In this document: positions 52,985-60,763 of the stretch, piece after piece
How the letters are laid out: each line of letters starts with the position of its first letter
Numbering within the stretch: position 1 is the first letter of the stretch
From: Lachnospiraceae bacterium
Lineage (GTDB): Bacteria > Bacillota > Clostridia > Lachnospirales > Lachnospiraceae
DNA: 60,948 nucleotides
Assembly (NCBI GenBank): GCA_017523785.1
Contig: JAFWVX010000044.1
Coordinates: 1-60,948, forward strand
Direction: 5' to 3'
The notes under the pieces: model-generated
Told to the model about the DNA's origin: nothing
The model's database searches: none
Seen by the model: the letters and a program-made list of their open reading frames with translations, nothing else
Position numbers and translations under genes: made by a program

Positions 52985-54937
52985 ATGAAGAATATAGTAA
53001 AAAATAGAATAGCAAAATATTTTGTAAGTTTGTTACTTATTATCATTTCACTTACGAATATTGATTATGCAGCGCCTTTAAAGAAGGGGGTTTACAAAGT
53101 TGTGAACCATAGAGATGGCAAATCTGAAATGTATGTGAATGAGAAAGGTAAAATCTTGATTAAGTCTGACCCAAATACTAGAATCGGGGTGATAACTGAT
53201 GAGACAACTGGTGAAAACAAACTCTTGTGGAAATATTATGATAATCTCTATGAGAGCGCCAATGAAAATTGGGATGAAGAGTTTTGGGAAAGTAACAGAA
53301 CTTATGAAGGACTAGTCGGTGGATATACCGAGTATTATGATTTAGATGGAAATAAGTTGGATTTTGATAAAGACATAATGGCTATTGTAAATGATACGGC
53401 TGTTTTTGTAGATGGAACTTGTTACAATTTGGCTTTAAAAGCGAAGTCAAGATTGAATGAATTAGCTGACAGCGTGGAAACTTACCAGTCAAAGGCATAT
53501 GAAAACTATATAGCGTTTGAATTATATCAAAGTAAAAAAATATATATATACGATAAAAAATTAAATTTCATAAAACTAATTGAAGGGTATAATATTGATA
53601 GAGCTACTGGAGATAACGGCTATTTGCTATTGCGTAATAATGATAATGGCAAACTTTTATTTTTGGATAAAAATCTTGAAGATCTGTCTAAAAACAATTT
53701 GGCGAATTTTAGTTTTGGCAAGAATAGAACTAGTTTTAGAACTGAAGATGAGAAAGGGCGCATAGTTATAAAAGAATATAATTACTTGACTGATGAGTAT
53801 ACTGATATCACATCTAGAGAGAAAGGCATTGAATGCAAATTTGAAAATGATATTGGAAATTTAGTTTCTAAGATCATTGATGGTTCTGCAATTATTGAGT
53901 TGAATGATATTAATATCAAAAATGTTATAAAAATTAAATTTAATGATAAGTTCTATTACTATGTTCACACTAGTGAAGGAATGAATTACATTTATAATGA
54001 GAATGGAGACAGAGTTAAGACTTTCAAAGACAAGACTAGTGCAGTTGGAAAATTCTTATTTTTAAATAGTAGCTACATTTGTATTCTTTTTGATGAAAGT
54101 ACAATATATGTTTATAATAATAATTTTGAACTAAAGCAGACGATTAAAGCTAGTAACGGAGCACACGTAAGTTATGATGATAGATACTACTTAGTATATC
54201 TTGGCAAACTTATTAAAAGTTACAAAGTTTTTGATTCAGACTTTAATGAAATATATAGATCTTCGTTTCAATCTTCTTTTAAAAATATGATTGGCAAGTA
54301 CTATTTCGAAACTGGTGACAAGGCAAAAATATTTGACGAAAATTTAAAAGTATTGAAGGAATTTGACAATAGTGTTGTTGATATTCATTCTGCTTATGTT
54401 CGTGGAAAGTTTTTCTATATAGTTTATTATGATGGTGGCAGGATTGAGATTTTGGATTCAAACTTTAGGGTAGTTGTATCAGAAGGCAATTTAAATTTTT
54501 GCAATTTAGAACCATACTTCTCTGACAATATATCCCTTAAACTTACAGATGGACATAATTATATATATGCCATAAGTGAGGAAAGTGATTCAAACCAAAC
54601 AATGTTTTTATACGATTTAAATTTTAAAGAAATTGCTCGACTTCAAAAGGAGGGTGTTCGCGTAGATATTAATGATGGCTATGGTTATTATTATTATGCA
54701 AACCCTAAGGGGGATTATATTCTAGTCAGTAAGGAAAATGACTATTCATTATACAAGATTGGGCAGGGATATGTACTTAATAACTTTTATTATATAGGGG
54801 ATTTTGAAAATGACCATTTTACCTATGCAAATGGCTTTAATTATGGCTTAATGGATTTTGACCTTAATATATTGAGCCAATATTCAGTATTTGACACATT
54901 TAGCGATGATGAAACTGACAATTATTGGTGGTACTAA
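52985..54937 (+). CDS. Exported WG-repeat-like protein
   Basis: 650 residues. The signal peptide ends near SLTNIDYAAP (about 31) and has no lipobox. The mature part opens with KKGVYKVVNHRDGKSEMYVN and continues as many short beta-type repeats (FDSDFNEIYRSS, IFDENLKVLKEFD, ILDSNFRVVVSEG). It closes with a WG-like unit, YGLMDFDLNILSQYSVFD. This suggests a beta-propeller-like fold. Its beginning and end match the broken lipoprotein at 10517-12309. ATG 52985 comes two bases after the previous stop, with a weak SD. Confidence 0.75.
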   Translation: MKNIVKNRIAKYFVSLLLIIISLTNIDYAAPLKKGVYKVVNHRDGKSEMYVNEKGKILIKSDPNTRIGVITDETTGENKLLWKYYDNLYESANENWDEEFWESNRTYEGLVGGYTEYYDLDGNKLDFDKDIMAIVNDTAVFVDGTCYNLALKAKSRLNELADSVETYQSKAYENYIAFELYQSKKIYIYDKKLNFIKLIEGYNIDRATGDNGYLLLRNNDNGKLLFLDKNLEDLSKNNLANFSFGKNRTSFRTEDEKGRIVIKEYNYLTDEYTDITSREKGIECKFENDIGNLVSKIIDGSAIIELNDINIKNVIKIKFNDKFYYYVHTSEGMNYIYNENGDRVKTFKDKTSAVGKFLFLNSSYICILFDESTIYVYNNNFELKQTIKASNGAHVSYDDRYYLVYLGKLIKSYKVFDSDFNEIYRSSFQSSFKNMIGKYYFETGDKAKIFDENLKVLKEFDNSVVDIHSAYVRGKFFYIVYYDGGRIEILDSNFRVVVSEGNLNFCNLEPYFSDNISLKLTDGHNYIYAISEESDSNQTMFLYDLNFKEIARLQKEGVRVDINDGYGYYYYANPKGDYILVSKENDYSLYKIGQGYVLNNFYYIGDFENDHFTYANGFNYGLMDFDLNILSQYSVFDTFSDDETDNYWWY

Positions 54938-54942
54938 TATTT

Positions 54943-54970
54943 TTGACTTTTTGTCAATAAACAGTATTAA
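54943..54970 (+). promoter_or_regulatory. Promoter of tRNA-Lys
   Basis: TTGACT (54943-54948), a 16-base spacer and TATTAA (54965-54970). The same TTGAC also pairs with GTCAA (54951-54955), so a small hairpin lies just behind the preceding gene. Confidence 0.5.
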
Positions 54971-54987
54971 TATTATTCGAGGATTTG

Positions 54988-55060
54988 GTGGGCGTAGCTC
55001 AGTCGGTAGAGCACTTGACTTTTAATCAAGTTGTCGGGGGTTTGACTCCCACGTGTCTCA
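54988..55060 (+). tRNA. tRNA-Lys (anticodon TTT), abnormal acceptor stem
   Basis: The D arm (GCTC/GAGC), anticodon arm (CTTGA/TCAAG with loop CTTTTAA, anticodon TTT) and variable loop are normal, and position 73 is A as expected for Lys. The T loop reads TTTGACT, with C56 changed to T, and the T stem has one G-A mismatch. The acceptor stem GTGGGCG versus GTGTCTC pairs at only about three of seven positions. It may be a damaged or non-functional tRNA, or contain an assembly error. No CCA is encoded. Confidence 0.65.
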
Positions 55061-55065
55061 CGGAA

Positions 55066-55089
55066 ATGCCTTGATGGCAAGGCATTTTT
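55066..55089 (+). terminator. Terminator after tRNA-Lys
   Basis: ATGCCTT (55066-55072) pairs with AAGGCAT (55079-55085) around six bases, ending TTTTT. Confidence 0.85.
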
Positions 55090-55094
55090 GTTTG

Positions 55095-55123
55095 TTGAAA
55101 AAAAAATTTAAAAAGTGTATAAT
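55095..55123 (+). promoter_or_regulatory. Promoter of tRNA-Gln
   Basis: TTGAAA (55095-55100), exactly 17 bases, then TATAAT (55118-55123), with the tRNA beginning 15 bases after the -10. Confidence 0.8.
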
Positions 55124-55137
55124 AAGTTGTTTTTAAT

Positions 55138-55209
55138 AGCCCCATCGCCAAATGGTAAGGCAACGGTCTCTGACTCCGTCATCTTAAGGTTCGAATCCTT
55201 ATGGGGCTG
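55138..55209 (+). tRNA. tRNA-Gln (anticodon CTG)
   Basis: A complete cloverleaf. The acceptor AGCCCCA/TGGGGCT has discriminator G, and the D arm is GCC/GGC. The anticodon loop CTCTGAC gives CTG, and the T arm is TAAGG/CCTTA with TTCGAAT. The sequence style matches clostridial Gln tRNAs with the CTG rather than TTG anticodon. No CCA is encoded. Confidence 0.93.
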
Positions 55210-55256
55210 TGTTGGGTGAGTTTATTCACCTTAATAAATGTAGTAGAGGGAATGTA

Positions 55257-57851
55257 ATGGTAATAAGTAAAGTAATAGCAAATGAAATTGCAGTAGCTGA
55301 AAAACAAGTAGAAGCAGCAATTAAACTTTTAGATGAAGGGTGCACTGTACCCTTCATTTCTCGTTATAGGAAAGAAATGACGGGTGGTCTTAATGATGAA
55401 CAACTTAGAACTCTTTACGAGAGGCTTGTTTATCTAAGAGAGCTTGATGAGAGAAAAGAAACTATTTTAGCATCTATTGAAGAGCAGGGAAAACTTACCA
55501 AAGAACTAAAAAAACAAATTGAAGATGCGATGACAATGGTCGCACTTGAAGATTTGTATCGACCATATAAACCTAAGAAGAAAACTCGTGCAAGTGTCGC
55601 AAAAGAAAAAGGACTTGAGCCACTTGCTATGATTATATGGGAACAAAAGGCAAAACAAAAAATCGAGACCGCTGCAAAAAAATATATTGACAAAAAGAAA
55701 GGTGTCGAGACTATTGAAGATGCAATAACAGGTGCACTTGATATTATCGCAGAGATGATTTCAGATGTGGCAGATTATAGAACTTGGATAAGAGAGTTCA
55801 CTATAAATACTGGAGTTGTAATTTCAGAGGCTAAAGACCCTGAAGTAAAGTCAAATTACGAACAGTATTATAACTATAGCGAGACAGTATCAAAAATACC
55901 ACCGCATAGAATACTTGCTATAAATCGTGGAGAGGCAGAAAAAGTTTTAAAAGTTACTGTTCAGATTATAAAAGACGATGTATATAAATATTTAAGAGAA
56001 CAAATTATAAAAGAAGAAAATGAATTTACAACAGAGTATCTTGAGAAAGCAATAGTTGATTCATTTGATAGACTCATTTGGCCATCTATAGAAAATGAAG
56101 TTAGAAATATTTTGACTGAGAAAGCTGAAGATACTTCTATGGAAGTATTTTCTAAAAACTTAACTCAGATACTTATGCAAGCACCAATCGAAGGAAAGAC
56201 TGTGCTTGGTTGGGATCCTGCATTTAGGACAGGTTGTAAACTTGCAGTATGCGATGCAACAGGTAAGGTTCTTGATACTACAGTTATCTATCCTACAGAA
56301 CCTACGACAGTTGAAAGACAAGAAGCTGCAAGGCAGAAACTTAAAGAACTTATAGACAAATATAATGTCAATTTAATTTCAGTTGGAAATGGCACTGCAT
56401 CTCGTGAGTCTGAGATGTTTATAGTGGACTTCTTTAAGAAGGCTAAAATAAAAAATGTTCAATATGTTATAGTAAATGAAGCAGGAGCATCAGTTTACAG
56501 TGCTAGTGAACTTGCTTCAGAAGAATTTCCAAAATTTGATGTAGGACAGAGGTCTGCAGCGTCAATTGCAAGACGACTCCAAGACCCACTTGCAGAACTT
56601 GTAAAAATAGATCCAAAAAGTATCGGTGTTGGTCAGTATCAACACGATATGAATCAGAAAAAACTTTCTATGACACTTGGTGGTGTAGTTGAAGACTGTG
56701 TTAATAAGGTTGGGGTTGATGTAAACACAGCGTCGTATTCTCTATTGTCATATGTCTCAGGTATAAATAAAACTATAGCTAAGTCTATAGTTGGATTTAG
56801 AGAAAAGCAGGGAAGATTTAATAATAGAAATGAACTTTTAAATGTAGATAAACTTGGTGCGAAAGCATTTGAACAATGTGCAGGCTTCCTTCGTATAACA
56901 GGTGGTGATGAACCGCTTGATAGGACAGGTGTGCACCCTGAGTCTTATGATGCTACAAATAAATTATTGAAGAGTTTGAATTTCTCTAAGAAAGATTTGA
57001 AAGATGGAAATTTCGCTGGCATATCAAAGTTGATTGTAGATTATGATAAGACAGCAAAAGAGCTTAAGATAGGTGTTGAGACTCTTAAAGATATAGTAAA
57101 TGAATTAGAAAAGCCAGGTCGCGACCCAAGAGATGATGCACCAAAACCAATTTTGAGATCGGATGTGCTGACTATGGAAGACCTCGTGGAAGGAATGCAG
57201 TTAAAGGGAACTGTTAGAAACTGTACTGACTTTGGTGTATTTGTAGATATAGGAGTTCATCAGGACGGACTTGTTCACATATCTCAAATTGCAGATAGAT
57301 ATATTAAACACCCACTTGAAGCAGTGGCGATCGGTGATGTAGTTGATGTAAAGGTGCTTTCAGTTGATCTTGAAAAGAAAAGAATTTCACTCACTATGAG
57401 ACTTGATGGTGGTGGGATGAAAGACTACAGGGAAATGCATCAACAAAAAGTTACAAGTGCGACACCTTCTGTAAATGAGAAGAAAACTGAGAGCAGTGAA
57501 ACATTTAATTTTAATATTGATACAAGTAAAAAATTGAAAGTCAAACTTGCTAGTGATGAGACAAATGATGATGTAAAAAAGTCAGATGCAAAAGTAGAAA
57601 AGAAGACAACTAAGAAAGCGGCTGCAAAGAAAACTACAAAGAAAGAATCTACAAAAAGCGCAGCTAGTAAAAAAGAAAAAACTAAGAAAGCAGCTACTAA
57701 AAAAGAAACAACTAAAAAAGCAGCTAGCAAAGCGAAAAAAGAGACAACAAAAACTACTAAAGCAACTAAAACAACTAAGACAGCTACTAAGAAAGATACT
57801 ACTAAAAAGACTGAAGCAAAGAAAACTACAAAAAGGACTACTAAGAAGTAG
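55257..57851 (+). CDS. tex: RNA-binding transcription accessory protein Tex with a lysine-rich tail
   Basis: Cytoplasmic Tex/YqgF-fold protein, 864 residues. It has an N-terminal Tex domain (ISRYRKEMTGGLNDEQLR), a YqgF-like RNase H fold (VLGWDPAFRTGCKLAVCD), a helix-hairpin-helix region (GVDVNTASYSLLSYVSGI) and an S1 domain (GTVRNCTDFGVFVDIGVHQDG) ending near residue 725. After this comes an unusual tail of about 100 residues made of Lys, Ala and Thr (TKKAAAKKTTKKESTK), like histone H1 or HupB tails. ATG 55257 with AGAGGG upstream is preferred over an upstream GTG inside the tRNA region. Confidence 0.94.
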   Translation: MVISKVIANEIAVAEKQVEAAIKLLDEGCTVPFISRYRKEMTGGLNDEQLRTLYERLVYLRELDERKETILASIEEQGKLTKELKKQIEDAMTMVALEDLYRPYKPKKKTRASVAKEKGLEPLAMIIWEQKAKQKIETAAKKYIDKKKGVETIEDAITGALDIIAEMISDVADYRTWIREFTINTGVVISEAKDPEVKSNYEQYYNYSETVSKIPPHRILAINRGEAEKVLKVTVQIIKDDVYKYLREQIIKEENEFTTEYLEKAIVDSFDRLIWPSIENEVRNILTEKAEDTSMEVFSKNLTQILMQAPIEGKTVLGWDPAFRTGCKLAVCDATGKVLDTTVIYPTEPTTVERQEAARQKLKELIDKYNVNLISVGNGTASRESEMFIVDFFKKAKIKNVQYVIVNEAGASVYSASELASEEFPKFDVGQRSAASIARRLQDPLAELVKIDPKSIGVGQYQHDMNQKKLSMTLGGVVEDCVNKVGVDVNTASYSLLSYVSGINKTIAKSIVGFREKQGRFNNRNELLNVDKLGAKAFEQCAGFLRITGGDEPLDRTGVHPESYDATNKLLKSLNFSKKDLKDGNFAGISKLIVDYDKTAKELKIGVETLKDIVNELEKPGRDPRDDAPKPILRSDVLTMEDLVEGMQLKGTVRNCTDFGVFVDIGVHQDGLVHISQIADRYIKHPLEAVAIGDVVDVKVLSVDLEKKRISLTMRLDGGGMKDYREMHQQKVTSATPSVNEKKTESSETFNFNIDTSKKLKVKLASDETNDDVKKSDAKVEKKTTKKAAAKKTTKKESTKSAASKKEKTKKAATKKETTKKAASKAKKETTKTTKATKTTKTATKKDTTKKTEAKKTTKRTTKK

Positions 57852-57929
57852 TTTAATGATACACTTATCCAAATTACAAAATATATTATAGAAGATTGGC
57901 ATCGAGAAATTGAGATGTCAGGAGGAAAG

Positions 57930-58400
57930 ATGAATAAGGACTTAAGAAGGGTTCTGCAAAATGCAGTGTATGCTGCACTTTATGTGGCACTCTGCTATGT
58001 ATTTCAACCTATAAGCTTTGGAGCAATACAGGTGAGAGTCGCTGAAGCTCTGTGTATATTGCCACTCTTTGATGATATGGCGATAGTATCTATATCAATA
58101 GGTTGTTTTCTATCAAACATATTACTAAGTGGTGCCATTGATGCAATATTTGGAACACTTGCGACATTAATTGGACTTATATTTATTAAGTTTATAAAGT
58201 TTGATAATTTCTTTCTCAAAATGTTGCCAACTATTTTATCAAATGCAATTATAATACCATTTGTTCTGCGTATTGCATTTGGAGAGACGATGCCACTTTG
58301 GCTTTTATCAATAACAATTGCTGCTGGTGAATTAGTTTCTGTTTACGGACTTGGGTATGTGCTGTATAGGGCGCTGAAGAAGACGAATTTATGGGAATAA
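57930..58400 (+). CDS. queT: Queuosine-precursor transporter QueT (ECF S-component)
   Basis: Membrane substrate-binding subunit of an ECF transporter, 156 residues with about five helices. QueT signatures are AVYAALYVALCYVFQPISFGAIQVRVAEAL and DMAIVSISIGCFLSN followed by GAIDAIFGTLATLIGL. AGGAGG at 57920-57925 selects ATG 57930. I looked for a preQ1 riboswitch upstream and saw none. Confidence 0.92.
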   Translation: MNKDLRRVLQNAVYAALYVALCYVFQPISFGAIQVRVAEALCILPLFDDMAIVSISIGCFLSNILLSGAIDAIFGTLATLIGLIFIKFIKFDNFFLKMLPTILSNAIIIPFVLRIAFGETMPLWLLSITIAAGELVSVYGLGYVLYRALKKTNLWE

Positions 58401-58442
58401 TATAATGTTTTATTTCAAAATTTTAATAATTCTATTTATTTG

Positions 58443-58471
58443 TTGACTAATTTATTTTTAAGTACTACAAT
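58443..58471 (+). promoter_or_regulatory. Promoter of the glycine-zipper protein gene
   Basis: TTGACT (58443-58448), 17 bases, TACAAT (58466-58471); the SD AGGAGG lies just before ATG 58505. Confidence 0.75.
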
Positions 58472-58504
58472 TCATATATTAAACGACTATAGGAGGAATT
58501 TATT

Positions 58505-59377
58505 ATGAAAAAACTGTTTTCATTAATACTAGTACTATCTTTATCTTTATCAAATATTTCTTTTTCATATGCTTGGCCTTTTGGCTTATTTGAGAAAAAA
58601 ACAGAAGAAAAGAAATCATCAAGTTCATTAGGTGAACTAGTAGAAGAGTATGCGAAAAAGGTTAAAGTAAATATTAATTTACCAAAGAAAAATGAGCAAG
58701 ATAAATATGCTAATTATATTTCATATGCAACAATAGAGTTATCAAAACAATTAAAAAAGAAAAAAGCTGATGTGGACTTAGTTTATTTTAATTATGCAAA
58801 TGTTATTTATGAAAAAGAATTACCCCATGAAGATGTGAAGAAACTAAAAGACAAAGATATTATTGCGGAGTATTTGGTATGTCTTGTATACACATATGCT
58901 GATAAAAATAAAGATATTAAAACAGAAGTATCTAACATACTATGCCAAATAACATTTGACGAATATATCAAAATGGTTAAGAAAAGAATGGAAACAGATA
59001 ATACATATTATAGTGATAGAAATGATTTATATGCTACAGCAAAAGGGGCAGTTGGAGGTGCATTGGCAGGTGCAGGGCTTGGGTCAGTAGTGCCAGTAAT
59101 CGGAACAGCAATTGGTGCAGCGGGTGGAGCTGTAATTGGTGGCATAGGATCATTTTTTGAGAGTATGGTTGGTGGAGGCGCACGAGAAAAAGCTGATTTA
59201 ATAAAAGCAATCTCAGAGTTTCCAGATAAAGTATATGAAGAATCATTTACAGAAATCTCTGCGGGGCTCAATCCAAAAATCAAGATAGTGAAATTGATAG
59301 ATTTAGAGAATTATTTGGATGCTAATCAGTTAAAAGCATTTAATAGTGGAATAAAAAATTTTAGTGTAAATGAATAA
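58505..59377 (+). CDS. Exported glycine-zipper protein, function unknown
   Basis: 290 residues. The signal peptide is MKKLFSLILVLSLSLSN and cleavage is likely near SYAWP. The charged helical middle (about 30-175) is Lys-rich. Then comes a glycine-zipper hairpin (GAVGGALAGAGLGSVVPVIG and GAAGGAVIGGIGSFFESM, about 180-220), of the type seen in outer-envelope or pore-forming proteins, and finally a soluble tail. It has its own near-consensus promoter and stands alone. Membrane insertion or a bacteriocin-like role is possible but not shown. Confidence 0.75.
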   Translation: MKKLFSLILVLSLSLSNISFSYAWPFGLFEKKTEEKKSSSSLGELVEEYAKKVKVNINLPKKNEQDKYANYISYATIELSKQLKKKKADVDLVYFNYANVIYEKELPHEDVKKLKDKDIIAEYLVCLVYTYADKNKDIKTEVSNILCQITFDEYIKMVKKRMETDNTYYSDRNDLYATAKGAVGGALAGAGLGSVVPVIGTAIGAAGGAVIGGIGSFFESMVGGGAREKADLIKAISEFPDKVYEESFTEISAGLNPKIKIVKLIDLENYLDANQLKAFNSGIKNFSVNE

Positions 59378-59407
59378 AATAATAAGAGTTACAATAAATC
59401 ATAGCAA

Positions 59408-59491
59408 CAAAAAAGTAGCCACCTTTGCTGAGGTTAGTGGCTACTTAATATACCAATAACTCGGCATAACCGTTAAAGTTCTGCCTTTTAT
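59408..59491 (-). ncRNA. Candidate small RNA on the minus strand
   Basis: The minus strand has consensus TTGACA (59527-59522), 17 bases, TAACAT (59504-59499), and then about 84 bases ending in a strong terminator. AAGTAGCCAC pairs with GTGGCTACTT (59437-59446 with 59413-59422) and is followed by six T. No reading frame of useful length lies in between. It is not a family I can name. Confidence 0.55.
59409..59446 (-). terminator. Minus-strand terminator of the candidate small RNA
   Basis: A ten-base perfect stem, AAGTAGCCAC/GTGGCTACTT, with the T tract on the minus-strand side (A run 59409-59414 on the + strand). It faces the end of the glycine-zipper gene and may also stop its transcript. 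Confidence 0.75.
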
Positions 59492-59498
59492 TGTCTAG

Positions 59499-59527
59499 AT
59501 GTTAGCATAAAATTTATAATTTGTCAA
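59499..59527 (-). promoter_or_regulatory. Minus-strand promoter of the candidate small RNA
   Basis: TTGACA and TAACAT separated by 17 bases, read on the minus strand. It ends eight bases from the start of the radical SAM gene on the other strand. Confidence 0.55.
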
Positions 59528-59534
59528 ATACTAT

Positions 59535-60422
59535 ATGACCTTTATAGAGATATTTGTGAGAGAAATGCAGATCGCAAAACTAATGAAACACAGATGGGAA
59601 GAAGAACCCATATCAGGAATTGGCAGAGGCTATGATGGAACCTTTGCCATATTTTTTTATGGGTGCACTATGAGGTGCGTCTATTGTCAGAACAGCAAAA
59701 TTTCTCGCGGTGTAGTAGGGGCGAAGCTTTGCGGGCCCGGAAAAATCAACTACACACCTGAAGAACTAAGTGATGAAATTATAAAAGCACAGTCTGAAAA
59801 TGTCGCGAGCATAAGTTTTATAACTGCTGCTCTCTATGTAGACCAAGTTGTAGAAACTATAAAACTTGCAAAGAAAAAAGGTCTGACACTTCCGGTAGTA
59901 TACAATAGTAGTGGCTATGAGACAGTTTCACAAATTAAAAAACTTGATGGACTTATAGAAATTTATCTTCCAGACTTTAAATATTATGACAATGAGCTTG
60001 GAGAAAAATACAGCGGTGTCCCAAACTATGTTGATGTGGCAAAAGCATGCATAGCTGAAATGCATCGACAAATTACATCATCAAGTAGTGGACGCCATTC
60101 TGTCGTCCAGTGTAGGGGCGAGCACTGCGAGCCCGCTCTCATAGTCAGACATCTTGTCTTGCCAGCCAACACCGAAAATTCTAAATCAGTTATAAAATAT
60201 TTATACGACACTTACGGCGATGCCATTTTCCTAAGCATCATGAGTCAATATACGCCGATGCCAAATAATAAAAATATAGAAAAGTTTCCAGAACTTCTCA
60301 GAAAAGTAACTAAGAGAGAATATGAGAAAGTTGTAAATTATGCGATAGAGCTTGGTGTTAAAAACGCATTCATACAAGAAGGCGATGTGGCGAATGAAAG
60401 TTTCATACCTGAGTTTAGGTGA
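59535..60422 (+). CDS. Radical SAM protein (PflA-like, COG1313-type) with in-frame repeat insertions
   Basis: Radical SAM enzyme related to pyruvate-formate-lyase activases, 295 residues. The [4Fe-4S] motif is GCTMRCVYCQN (about residues 48-58), after KHRWEEEPISGIGRGYDGTF. The family's usual N-terminal Cys-rich CxLCPRxC segment is missing, so the protein looks N-terminally short. Two surface segments are encoded by GTAGGG elements: VGAKLCGPG after ISRG (about 61-70), and SGRHSVVQCRGEHCEP (about 184-200) before the conserved IVRHLVLP. The rest (LDGLIEIYLPDFKYY, SIMSQYTPMPN) is intact. There is no clear SD for ATG 59535; ATG 59562 is an alternative. Confidence 0.85.
   Translation: MTFIEIFVREMQIAKLMKHRWEEEPISGIGRGYDGTFAIFFYGCTMRCVYCQNSKISRGVVGAKLCGPGKINYTPEELSDEIIKAQSENVASISFITAALYVDQVVETIKLAKKKGLTLPVVYNSSGYETVSQIKKLDGLIEIYLPDFKYYDNELGEKYSGVPNYVDVAKACIAEMHRQITSSSSGRHSVVQCRGEHCEPALIVRHLVLPANTENSKSVIKYLYDTYGDAIFLSIMSQYTPMPNNKNIEKFPELLRKVTKREYEKVVNYAIELGVKNAFIQEGDVANESFIPEFR
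59715..59739 (+). repeat. Dispersed element inside the radical SAM gene, first site
   Basis: GTAGGGGCGAAGCTTTGC followed by GGGCCCG: the same ends with a diverged core. It is translated as VGAKLCGP in the frame GTA-GGG-GCG. Confidence 0.75.
60085..60135 (+). repeat. Two adjacent dispersed elements inside the radical SAM gene, second site
   Basis: A degenerate copy (60085-60109) has a TGGACG/CGTCCA stem. It is followed by a full-length GCGAGC-type copy (60112-60135) in the frame TGT-AGG-GGC, read CRGEHCEP. The full copy is identical to the one in the ThDP gene. Confidence 0.85.
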
Positions 60423-60492
60423 TGGGAATTCGTGTTATTTGCAACTTATAGTTATATCTATATAACACAAATGGAATTAGAAAAAATTTGTA

Positions 60493-60521
60493 TTGATTTT
60501 TTTATGCTTACATAGTATCAT
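60493..60521 (+). promoter_or_regulatory. Promoter of the T-box transcript
   Basis: TTGATT (60493-60498), 17 bases, TATCAT (60516-60521), giving a start near 60528. Confidence 0.5.
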
Positions 60522-60529
60522 ATACATAA

Positions 60530-60740
60530 TCAAATAGACCGATGATAAAAGATGAAGTAACTTATTTTGAATCTTAAGAGAGAGCCGTGCTGAAACTGTG
60601 AAACGGTAAGTGGATAGTAAGTGAATGGGCTTTTGGAGGTCGAACTACTTTGAGAGGCCGTTGATGGACGGCAATATGAGTGGCACCGCGGATAATAATT
60701 ATTCGTCTCATATGGCAAATGCTGTATGAGACTTTTTATT
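60530..60740 (+). promoter_or_regulatory. T-box leader, tryptophan-type specifier
   Basis: The conserved T-box core TGGCACCGCGG is at 60681-60691. The terminator stem GTCTCATA (60705-60712) / TATGAGAC (60725-60732) with TTTTT follows. Upstream is a stem I region with AGAGAG and the specifier-side motif GTGAA-TGG-GC before TTTTGGAG; TGG at 60626-60628 is the likely specifier codon (Trp). The UGGC tail-pairing bases fit a tRNA with discriminator G, as in bacterial tRNA-Trp. Uncharged tRNA-Trp would favour antitermination and expression of the downstream binding protein. Confidence 0.88.
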
Positions 60741-60763
60741 TATAGCATACAGTAAAATAAATC

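Noticed and set aside
55213..55231. Terminator after tRNA-Gln (GGTGA/TCACC hairpin)
   Set aside because: The five-pair stem has no T tract, and transcription probably continues from the tRNA promoter into tex.
57440..57902. Minus-strand frames rich in Phe, Ser and Leu at the end of tex
   Set aside because: They are the complement of the Lys/Ala/Thr-rich tail codons and have no independent support.
57852..57929. preQ1 riboswitch in front of queT
   Set aside because: I looked for the short C-rich/A-rich pseudoknot pattern and did not find it; only a plain AT-rich spacer and an SD are visible.
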